A stretch of 64,000 nt of DNA, from NCBI RefSeq assembly GCF_042647165.1, contig NZ_JBHRUV010000004.1; one strand, written 5' to 3'. Under the pieces are notes generated by a model. That model was not told the DNA's origin. It saw only the letters and a list, made by a program, of their open reading frames with translations, and made no database searches. A program made the translations under genes and the position numbers. This stretch comes from Camelimonas abortus (GTDB lineage: Bacteria > Pseudomonadota > Alphaproteobacteria > Rhizobiales > Beijerinckiaceae). Position 1 is the stretch's first letter, and each line of letters opens with the position of its first letter. Below, piece by piece: positions 29,194 through 36,277 of this stretch.

Positions 29194-30612
29194 ATGGGCG
29201 CCGACAGCCCCCGCATGCGCATTGAAAAGGACGCCCTCGGTCCGGTGGAAGTGCCCGCCGACCGGCTGTGGGGGGCGCAGACGCAACGCTCCCTCAGCAA
29301 TTTCCCCATCGGCGTCAACCGCTTCCGCTGGGGACGGGAGGTGATCCGCGCCCTCGGCGTGGTGAAGAAAGCCGCCGCCCTGGCCAATGGCGAGCTCGGC
29401 GAGCTGCCGCCCGAAAAGGTGAAGCTGATCGTGGCGGCGGCCCAGGAAGTCATCGACGGCCGGCTGGATGACGAATTTCCGCTGGTGGTCTGGCAGACCG
29501 GCTCCGGCACCCAGACCAACATGAACGCCAATGAGGTGATCGCCAACCGCGCGATCCAGATGGCCGGCGGCGTGGTGGGCTCCAGGCATCCCGTCAACCC
29601 CAATGACGACGTCAACCATTCGCAGTCGTCCAACGACACCTTCCCCACGGTGATGTATGTGGCGGCGGTGGAGACCATCGCCAGCCGCCTGCTGCCGCCG
29701 GTGCAGCGGCTGCGCGACGTGCTCGACGCGAAGGCGAAGGCCTACGCCGACGTGGTGATGATCGGCCGCACCCACCTGCAGGACGCCACCCCGCTCACCA
29801 TGGGGCAGCTGGCGTCAGGATGGGTGGCGCAGCTGGACCACGGCCTCGCCGCGGCGCGCGCCGGCATGGAGGGCATGTACAGTCTCGCCATCGGCGGCAC
29901 GGCGGTGGGCACCGGCCTCAACGCCCATCCGCGCTTCGGCGCGCTCGCCGCCAGCTTCATCGCCCGCGAGACGGGTTTTCCCTTCGTCGCCGCCGCCAAC
30001 AAGTTCGCGGCGCTCTCCGCCCATGACGAGATGGTGGCGGCGAGCGGGGCCATGCGCGTGCTCGCCGGAGCGCTGATGAAGATCGCCAATGACGTGCGCC
30101 TCTACGCCTGCGGGCCACGGGCGGGCATCGGCGAGCTGCTCATTCCGGAGAACGAGCCGGGCTCCTCGATCATGCCGGGCAAGATCAACCCCACCCAGTG
30201 CGAGGCGCTCACCATGGTGTGCGCGCAGGTGTTCGGCAATGATCACGCCGTGGCCTTCGCCGGCTCGCAGGGCAATTTCCAGCTCAACGTCTACAAGCCG
30301 GTGATGCTGCACAACGTGCTGGAGTCGGCGACGCTGCTGGGCGAGGCCTGCCAGTCGTTCACCGACCGCTGCGCCTGCGGCATTGCGCCCAACCACGCGC
30401 GCATCCGCCAGAATCTCGAGAATTCGCTGATGCTGGTGACGGCGCTCAACCCGCACATCGGCTACGGAAAGGCGGCGGAAATCGCGCTCACCGCCCACCG
30501 CGAGGGCCTCACCCTGCGCGAGGCGGCGCTGAGGCTCGGCTATGTCACCGACGAGGAGTTCAGCCGCTGGGTGCGGCCGGAGGACATGGTGGGACCGCTG
30601 AAGCCGGCGTAA
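29194..30612 (+). CDS. fumC: Fumarate hydratase class II
   Basis: This 472-residue class II (iron-independent) fumarase interconverts fumarate and malate in the TCA cycle. GSGTQTNMNANEVIANRA, the SSNDTFPT segment, GRTHLQDATP and the family signature GSSIMPGKINP are all present with their catalytic His and Ser. The ATG follows CAGGAGGCGATCC. Length is normal for FumC. Aspartase (AspA), a relative, is excluded mainly by TGLNAHP and the overall pattern. The gene converges on a small hypothetical gene 30 bases downstream, with a symmetric hairpin between them. Confidence 0.96.
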   Translation: MGADSPRMRIEKDALGPVEVPADRLWGAQTQRSLSNFPIGVNRFRWGREVIRALGVVKKAAALANGELGELPPEKVKLIVAAAQEVIDGRLDDEFPLVVWQTGSGTQTNMNANEVIANRAIQMAGGVVGSRHPVNPNDDVNHSQSSNDTFPTVMYVAAVETIASRLLPPVQRLRDVLDAKAKAYADVVMIGRTHLQDATPLTMGQLASGWVAQLDHGLAAARAGMEGMYSLAIGGTAVGTGLNAHPRFGALAASFIARETGFPFVAAANKFAALSAHDEMVAASGAMRVLAGALMKIANDVRLYACGPRAGIGELLIPENEPGSSIMPGKINPTQCEALTMVCAQVFGNDHAVAFAGSQGNFQLNVYKPVMLHNVLESATLLGEACQSFTDRCACGIAPNHARIRQNLENSLMLVTALNPHIGYGKAAEIALTAHREGLTLREAALRLGYVTDEEFSRWVRPEDMVGPLKPA

Positions 30613-30615
30613 GCC

Positions 30616-30635
30616 CGGCCGGGGCGTCCCGGCCG
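30616..30635. terminator. Symmetric hairpin between convergent genes
   Basis: Arms CGGCCGGG and CCCGGCCG surround a GCGT loop. It lies 4 bases after the fumC stop and 8 bases from the end of the opposing gene. Being symmetric it could act in both directions, but neither side has a T-run. Confidence 0.4.
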
Positions 30636-30642
30636 TCGCGCC

Positions 30643-31107
30643 TCAGGCGGCGACGAGCGCGTCCGCGCCCGCCGGCGCGCGCGCAGCGGCCGCCGGCGCC
30701 GCCACGACCTCGCGCCGGGCCTGCATGCTGTGCAGGACGAAGCTCATCAGCGTCTGGTCCACCTGGGGGACGGAGCGGCTGACCTCGATGACCACGCGCA
30801 GGCCGTTGTCGGTGACGCCGCCGGCGTCGAGGGTGGTCATCAGCCAGTTGGCGGTTTCGCGGTCCACCTCTCCGGCCGCGGCGGCCACGGAGACGACGAA
30901 GGTCACCAGCAGGTCCACGAACACGTCGTCCCACGCCGCCGGGCGGTCGCTCACCAGCCGGTCGAGCGCGGCCAGGGCGTCGGCTTCGGCGCGGCTGCGC
31001 ACGCCATGGGGCAACACCTCCGCGACGAGGCGGGCGACGTCCTGCGCGCCGAGGCGTCCGTCGTCGAGGGCGGCGTCAATGAAGTCCCGCAGCTCCTGTC
31101 CGATCAT
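30643..31107 (-). CDS. Conserved-looking hypothetical protein, helical
   Basis: This 154-residue acidic, soluble protein is not recognised. It starts MIGQELRDFIDAALDDGRLG after a good ribosome-binding site (GGAG, 6 bases). Residues 1-125 look like a compact helical bundle with a hydrophobic pattern (DDVFVDLLVTFVVSVAAAAG), and the last 25 are Ala-rich. An early EF-hand-like or TerB-like acidic helix pattern (DDGRLGAQDVARLVAEV) is suggestive only. It is probably a single-gene unit with its own promoter in the AT-richer 31235-31285 stretch. Confidence 0.75.
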   Translation of the reverse strand: MIGQELRDFIDAALDDGRLGAQDVARLVAEVLPHGVRSRAEADALAALDRLVSDRPAAWDDVFVDLLVTFVVSVAAAAGEVDRETANWLMTTLDAGGVTDNGLRVVIEVSRSVPQVDQTLMSFVLHSMQARREVVAAPAAAARAPAGADALVAA

Positions 31108-31327
31108 TGCGTTCTCCAGATCCCGGGAGCCGGCCGGGGCGGACCGCAGGCGCGCCGCCCGCTCCCGCCCGCACCGACAAGGCCCCGGGCGAAGCTTCCT
31201 GTCACGGGGCCAGCATTGCCGCCGTCCGTCGCCAGGAAGTTAACGCGTCATGGTGAACAACGGTTCAGGTTAAGCGTTTGTCACCGGGCGCGGCGCGCCG
31301 GAAGGCCCGGCGCGCCCCGGCTCCGGC

Positions 31328-32173
31328 TCAGCCGTCGTAGTGGGTGGCGGCGCCGCCGACGCTCTCCCAGGCGTCGAGATCAGCGAGGAACGCCTGCAGC
31401 TTGGCGCGGGCGCGCGGATAGGCCTCCTTGCCCAGCACCAGATGCAGCGGCGGGTTCTCCGCGTCCATGGCCTTCAGGATCACCGCCACCGCCTTGTGCG
31501 GGTCGCCGCCCTGGCGGCCGTCGTCAGCGGCGGCGTAGGCGCGGGTGGCGCCGGCGGTCTGCGCGTAGTCCCCGATCACCTTGGCGGCCATGCTGATTGA
31601 GCGGCCGAGGAACTCGGTGCGGAACGGCCCGGGCTCGACGACCAGCACGCGCACGCCGAAGGGCGCCATTTCCTGGGCCAGCGCCTCGGAGAAGCCTTCG
31701 ACCGCGAACTTGCTGGCGTTGTAGTAGCCGAAGCCGGCGCGGCCGACGACGCCGGCGATGGACGACATGTTGACGATGCGCCCGCCGCGCGAGCGGCGCA
31801 GCGCCGGCAGGGCGGCGCGGGTGGTCTCGATCAGGCCGAACAGGTTGGTTTCGAACATCGGCCGGTATTCCTCCGGCGTGGCCTCCTCCACCGCGCCGAC
31901 AAAGCCGAAGCCGGCGTTGTTGACGAGGACGTCGAGCCGGCCGAAGCGCTCCTCGGCCAGGGCCACGGCCGCCGCCGCGTCGCCCGGGCGCGTGACGTCA
32001 AGGGCGCAGGTCGCCAGCTGTCCGGGCCGGGCGCGCAGGTCCCCCAGCGTTTCCGGCCGGCGGGCGGTGGCCACGACATTGTCGCCGCGATCGAGCGCGG
32101 CCTGGGCGAGGATCTTGCCGAAACCGGTCGAGCAGCCGGTGATCAGCCATGTGCGGGGGGCGGATGTGCTCAT
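31328..32173 (-). CDS. Short-chain dehydrogenase/reductase
   Basis: This 281-residue classical SDR oxidoreductase has the cofactor motif TGCSTGFGK near residue 12, the NNAG motif in VLVNNAGFG, and the catalytic Ser, Tyr-x-x-x-Lys in MSSIAG and YYNASK. The basic residues after the second strand (TARRPET) suggest NADP(H) (inference). The C-terminus resembles SDRs annotated as oxidoreductase or 3-ketoacyl reductase-like, without a defined substrate. The ATG has AGGGAG about 10 bases upstream. It is divergent from the AgcS symporter gene. Confidence 0.92.
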   Translation of the reverse strand: MSTSAPRTWLITGCSTGFGKILAQAALDRGDNVVATARRPETLGDLRARPGQLATCALDVTRPGDAAAAVALAEERFGRLDVLVNNAGFGFVGAVEEATPEEYRPMFETNLFGLIETTRAALPALRRSRGGRIVNMSSIAGVVGRAGFGYYNASKFAVEGFSEALAQEMAPFGVRVLVVEPGPFRTEFLGRSISMAAKVIGDYAQTAGATRAYAAADDGRQGGDPHKAVAVILKAMDAENPPLHLVLGKEAYPRARAKLQAFLADLDAWESVGGAATHYDG

Positions 32174-32374
32174 GCGGCGTTCTCCCTGTCATTCCAGGCG
32201 CATATTGACGTCCGGCGGGCGCGCCGCCAAGCGCCGGGGCGCGCCGTGTCCGCGCGCGCCGCTGAACCGGGATTCTCCCCAGCAAGAGATTGTACATCGT
32301 ACCTGCGCGTGACATTATCCGGCAATTGACTATCAGATTGCATATGACAATTACTTATAACTTTCGGGATTATT

Positions 32375-33832
32375 ATGGACATCTTTGGAAATATTATTGG
32401 CGCCATCAATTCTTTTATCTGGGGCGACCTGCTCGTCTACCTGCTGATCCTCGCAGGCGTGTGGTTCACCTTCCGGCTGCGCGCCATCCAGTTCCGCCAT
32501 TTCTCCGAGGTGTTCCGCACGCTCATCCGGCCGCGGCAGGATGATCCGGGCGGCATCTCGCCGTTCCAGGCGTTCTGCGCCAGCCTTGCGGCGCGCATCG
32601 GCACCGGCAATGTGGCGGGCGTGGCGGTGGCCATCTATCTTGGCGGCCCGGGCGCGGTTTTCTGGATGTGGCTGGTGGCGGCGCTGGGCATGGCCACCGC
32701 TTTCGCCGAAAGCACCCTCGCCCAGGCCTACAAGGTGCGAGACTCCCGCGGCCGCTACCGCGGCGGACCGGCGTTCTACATCGCCCGCGGGCTGAAGGCG
32801 CCGTGGGCGGCGGTCGCCTTCTCCTTCTTCCTGATCCTCGCCTTCGGCCTCGTGTTCAACGCCGTCCAGGCGAACTCCATCGCCGACGCCATGAACGCCG
32901 CCTTCGCCATCCCGCACCTGTGGACGGCGATCGCCGTCACTGTGTGCTCGGCTCTGGTCATCATCGGCGGCATCCGCGGCGTCGCCCGTTTCTCTGAGGT
33001 GGTGGTGCCGGTCATGGCCGGGGCCTACCTGCTCGCCGCCATCGCCGCGATCGCGATGAACATCTCCGCCGTGCCGGGGGTCCTCCGGCTCATCGTCACC
33101 AGCGCCTTCGGCTTCGGCCCGGCCGCGGGCGGCGTCGCCGGCGGGCTGATGGCCGCCATGATGAACGGCGTGAAGCGGGGCCTGTTCTCCAACGAGGCCG
33201 GCATGGGCTCCGCCCCCAATATCGCCGCCACGGCGACGCCCAATCCCCATCATCCCTGCGCCCAGGGCTTCGTGCAGGCGTTCGGGGTGTTCGTCGACAC
33301 TATCCTGGTGTGCACGGCCACCGCCATGCTGATCCTGCTTTCCGGCGTGCTGCAGCCGGGCTCGGGCGTCACCGGCATCAACCTCACCCAGCAGGCCATG
33401 ACGGTGCATTTCGGCGCCTGGGGCTCGCCATTCGTCGCCATCGCCATCCTGTTCTTCGCCTTCACCTCGATCGCCGGCAATTACGCCTATGCGGAAGGGG
33501 CGATGGCCTACCTGCGCCTCGACGACGGCGTGAGCCTGGCGACGCTGCGGCTGCTGCTGCTGGCGGTGGTGCTGTGGGGCGGGATGTCGCCGGTGACCAC
33601 CGTGTTCGAGGTCGCCGACCTCGCCATGGGGCTGATGTCCACAATCAACATTGTCTCGATCATGCTGCTGTCGGGGGTGACGGCGCGCCTCGCCCGGGAC
33701 TACATTGCCCAGCGCAGGGCCGGGCTGGAGCCGCGTTTCGACCCCGCCGCCCATCCGGAGCTGGAAGGCAGGGTCGATCTGACGGTCTGGGCCCCGGAGG
33801 CGACGCCGGAGCCGGCGGCGCGGACCGCCTGA
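32375..33832 (+). CDS. Alanine:cation symporter (AGCS family)
   Basis: This 485-residue inner-membrane protein is a Na+- (or H+-) coupled alanine/glycine symporter. It has about 11 predicted helices. GIGTGNVAGVAVAI appears as RIGTGNVAGVAVAIYLGGPG, GGPAFYIARGL is conserved, and SNEAGMGSAPNIAATA is the most diagnostic AGCS signature. The ribosome-binding site is weak. The 90 bases upstream (32285-32374) are unusually AT-rich for this window and probably hold the promoter; a TTGACT at 32326 is a -35 candidate, but the matching -10 is poor. The SelW-like gene follows 40 bases downstream, probably in the same transcript. Confidence 0.94.
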   Translation: MDIFGNIIGAINSFIWGDLLVYLLILAGVWFTFRLRAIQFRHFSEVFRTLIRPRQDDPGGISPFQAFCASLAARIGTGNVAGVAVAIYLGGPGAVFWMWLVAALGMATAFAESTLAQAYKVRDSRGRYRGGPAFYIARGLKAPWAAVAFSFFLILAFGLVFNAVQANSIADAMNAAFAIPHLWTAIAVTVCSALVIIGGIRGVARFSEVVVPVMAGAYLLAAIAAIAMNISAVPGVLRLIVTSAFGFGPAAGGVAGGLMAAMMNGVKRGLFSNEAGMGSAPNIAATATPNPHHPCAQGFVQAFGVFVDTILVCTATAMLILLSGVLQPGSGVTGINLTQQAMTVHFGAWGSPFVAIAILFFAFTSIAGNYAYAEGAMAYLRLDDGVSLATLRLLLLAVVLWGGMSPVTTVFEVADLAMGLMSTINIVSIMLLSGVTARLARDYIAQRRAGLEPRFDPAAHPELEGRVDLTVWAPEATPEPAARTA

Positions 33833-33872
33833 CCGTCCGCCCCGCGGCCGCAGCGGAAAGGAAAGGAGCGGA

Positions 33873-34175
33873 ATGGACCGTCCGCGCATCGAGATCGAAT
33901 TCTGCACCCTGTGCCAGTGGATGCTGCGCGCCGCATGGATGGCGCAGGAGCTGATCTCGACCTTCGGACAGGACCTCGGCGAAGTGGCGCTGCAGCCGCG
34001 CGCCGGGGGCGTGTTCCGCATCCGCGTCGACGGCGCCGTCGTCTGGGACCGGACCGTCGACGGCGGGTTCCCTGACGCAAAGACGCTCAAGCAGCGCGTA
34101 CGCGACCGCATTGCCCCCGGACGCAGTCTCGGCCACGCCGACCGCGCCGCCGCGGAACGCAGCACGGAGGGCTGA
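33873..34175 (+). CDS. SelT/SelW/SelH (Rdx) family protein, cysteine form
   Basis: This 100-residue thioredoxin-like protein resembles selenoprotein W. The redox motif is CTLC in IEIEFCTLCQWMLRAAW, where eukaryotic SelW has CxxU, so this is the cysteine version. LGEVALQPRAGGVFRIRVDG and the later DRTVDGGFPDAKTLKQRVRD are typical Rdx segments. The ATG follows AAGGAGCGGA. It likely has a redox or thiol role, not proven for bacterial members. It sits between two amino-acid transporter genes with short gaps. Confidence 0.92.
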   Translation: MDRPRIEIEFCTLCQWMLRAAWMAQELISTFGQDLGEVALQPRAGGVFRIRVDGAVVWDRTVDGGFPDAKTLKQRVRDRIAPGRSLGHADRAAAERSTEG

Positions 34176-34261
34176 ACCAGCGCGGATCGCGGCCCCGGGA
34201 GCCGCGGCCGCGCGCCTGAACCGGGGCGCCGGGGGGCTTCCCACTGGAACAGGAAAACCGC

Positions 34262-35713
34262 ATGTCGCATGGCTCCTGGCCAAGAACCACCCCGTTCCTG
34301 CGGCGCAAGAGTCTCGCCGCCGCGGATCCCGCCGTCGCGCCGGCCGGCGGGCACGGCCTCAAACGCTCGCTCGGCGTCTGGCGGCTGGCCCTGATCGGCG
34401 TCAGCAGCACCATCGGCACCGGCATTTTCTTCATTTTCAGCGTGGCCACGCCGCTGGCCGGCCCGGCGGTGGTGCTGGCCTTCCTGGTCGCGGGCCTCGC
34501 CGCGGCCCTGAGCGCGCTGTGCTATGCGGAGCTGGCCTCCGCCGCGCCCACCGCCGGTTCGGCCTACACCGCGGCCTACGCAGCCTTGGGCGAAGGCCTC
34601 GCCTTCGTGCTCGCCGCCTGCCTGCTGCTCGAATATGGCGTCGCCACCGCGGCCATCGCCGTCACCTGGGCGCAGTATCTCAACGAGTTCGGCCGCATCA
34701 CCCTTGGCACCAGCCTGCCGCACGCCCTGTCGGCGGCGCCTTCGGAGGGCGGCCTCATCAACCTGCCGGCCGTGGCGCTGGTGGCCCTGGTCACGGCCCT
34801 GCTGGTGCGCGGCGTGCGCGAATCGGCCACCGCCAACGCCATCATGGTGGCGATCAAGGTCGGCGTGCTGGCGGTGTTCGTGCTGGCGGGCGCAGCCGGC
34901 TTCAACGCCGCCAACCTGCATCCTTTCATGCCGAACGGCTTCTCCGGCGTCGGCGCCGCCGCCTCGCTGATCTTCTTCGCCTTCATCGGCATCGACTCGA
35001 TCGCGACGGCGGGCGAGGAGGCCATCAATCCGCGGCGCACGCTGCCGCTGGCCATACTGCTGGCCTTTCTCATCGTCACCGTGGTGTATCTCTCGGTGGC
35101 CATCGTCGCGGTAGGCGCGCAGCCGGCCGAGGCCTTCCGCGGCGCCGGCGGCAACCTCGCCGCCATTCTCGCCGCGGTGACAGGCGCGCGCTGGCCCACG
35201 GCGCTGATTTCGGCCGGCGCGGTCGTGTCGATCTTCAGCATCGCCCTCGTGCTGGTTTACAGCCAGACGCGGGTGCTGTTCGCCGTCAGCCGCGACGGCC
35301 TGCTTCCCGCCCCGTTCAGCCGGGTCAATCCCCGGACCGGCGCGCCGGTGACGAACACAGTGACGGTGGCCGCCATCGCCGCGGTGATGTCCGGCTTCCT
35401 GCCGCTGGGCGTGCTGGCGGAGATGGTGTCGGTGGGCACGCTGGGCGCCTTCATCCTCGTGGCGGTCAGCGTCATCGTGCTGCGGCTCACGCAACCGCCG
35501 TCGCCGCAGCAGTTCCGGCTGCCGCTGTTCCCGGTGATCCCGCTGGCCAGCATCGGCCTGTGCCTCTATCTGCTGACCGGTCTCGCCGGGGTGACGCTGT
35601 GGATGTTCGCCGGCTGGCTGGCGGCGTCCGTCGCTGTCTACCTGCTGTATGGCGCGAAGCGCTCCCGCCTCGCCCAGGCGCCCTGCGGCTCCGGGGCGGC
35701 CGACGCGGGCTGA
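34262..35713 (+). CDS. APC family amino acid permease
   Basis: This 483-residue permease has about 12 helices and is of the cationic-amino-acid-transporter-like APC group. GVSSTIGTGIFFIFS is the helix 1 substrate/ion motif, and FFAFIGIDSIATAGEEAINP is the conserved helix 6 region with the following Asn-Pro. VYSQTRVLFAVSRDGLLP is the diagnostic APC loop. The ATG has AGGA about 8 bases upstream. Substrate is not readable from sequence. It may be part of the transcript starting at the AgcS gene. Confidence 0.93.
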   Translation: MSHGSWPRTTPFLRRKSLAAADPAVAPAGGHGLKRSLGVWRLALIGVSSTIGTGIFFIFSVATPLAGPAVVLAFLVAGLAAALSALCYAELASAAPTAGSAYTAAYAALGEGLAFVLAACLLLEYGVATAAIAVTWAQYLNEFGRITLGTSLPHALSAAPSEGGLINLPAVALVALVTALLVRGVRESATANAIMVAIKVGVLAVFVLAGAAGFNAANLHPFMPNGFSGVGAAASLIFFAFIGIDSIATAGEEAINPRRTLPLAILLAFLIVTVVYLSVAIVAVGAQPAEAFRGAGGNLAAILAAVTGARWPTALISAGAVVSIFSIALVLVYSQTRVLFAVSRDGLLPAPFSRVNPRTGAPVTNTVTVAAIAAVMSGFLPLGVLAEMVSVGTLGAFILVAVSVIVLRLTQPPSPQQFRLPLFPVIPLASIGLCLYLLTGLAGVTLWMFAGWLAASVAVYLLYGAKRSRLAQAPCGSGAADAG

Positions 35714-35799
35714 GCCGCGCGACGCCGGCGCGCCCCCGGGCGCGGAGCGTCCGGAGGCGCGTCAGGTCAGGAGGCTGTCCGGGGGGGCCCGGCGCCGCG

Positions 35800-36111
35800 T
35801 CAGTCGCAGACGCGGACGACGCGGTAACGGATCAGCCGGCCCCAACGGTCGACGACGGGCTCGCGCACGTCGTAGCAGACGGGGGCCGCGTAGGCGGAGG
35901 CGGCGAGCGCCCCGAGGGCCAGGCCGCCGATGACGCCGGCGGCGCCGTAACCCCAGCCATGGCGATGGAAGTGGCCATGGTGATGATGATGCCGGTGGCC
36001 ATGGCCGGGCGCGGCGCTGGCCGGCGCGGCCAGGGAGAGGGCGCCGCCGCCGATGAACAGGGCGGTGAAAGCGGCGAGGCCGGCGCGGCGGGTGAAGTCG
36101 CTGATGTTCAT
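35800..36111 (-). CDS. Small secreted His-rich protein
   Basis: This 103-residue protein has a signal peptide ending near ASAAPG. A His-rich stretch (HGHRHHHHHGHFHRHGWGYG) follows. A Gly/Ala hydrophobic segment (GVIGGLALGALAASAYA) comes next, and the C-terminus (CYDVREPVVDRWGRLIRYRVVRVCD) has two Cys that could form a disulphide. Similar small exported proteins are common and uncharacterised in Hyphomicrobiales. The His cluster may bind metal (inference). The ATG has GGAG 7 bases upstream. It is divergent from the Lhr gene. Confidence 0.82.
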   Translation of the reverse strand: MNISDFTRRAGLAAFTALFIGGGALSLAAPASAAPGHGHRHHHHHGHFHRHGWGYGAAGVIGGLALGALAASAYAAPVCYDVREPVVDRWGRLIRYRVVRVCD

Positions 36112-36277
36112 GACCGTTCTCCGTGCTTGCTGGCGCCTTCCGTCGGGAGTGGCGGCTCCGGCGCGTTCATGCCTGTAAGTCGCGGCGACGCGGACAGCGG
36201 TTCATGCGCGCCCGAAAAAATTTCAGGCCGGGCGCGGCGGCGGCGCCTTGACGGGCCGCGCCGCGCGTTAAACCCTC

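Noticed and set aside
32285..32374. Clear sigma-70 promoter for the AgcS symporter
   Set aside because: The region is AT-rich with a TTGACT, but no -10 element lies at 16-18 bases, so no precise promoter is called.
32351..35494. Open frame of about 1047 codons on the minus strand
   Set aside because: It is antisense to the AgcS, SelW-like and APC genes, whose products carry clear family motifs. The antisense product is low-complexity His/Arg/Asp-rich.
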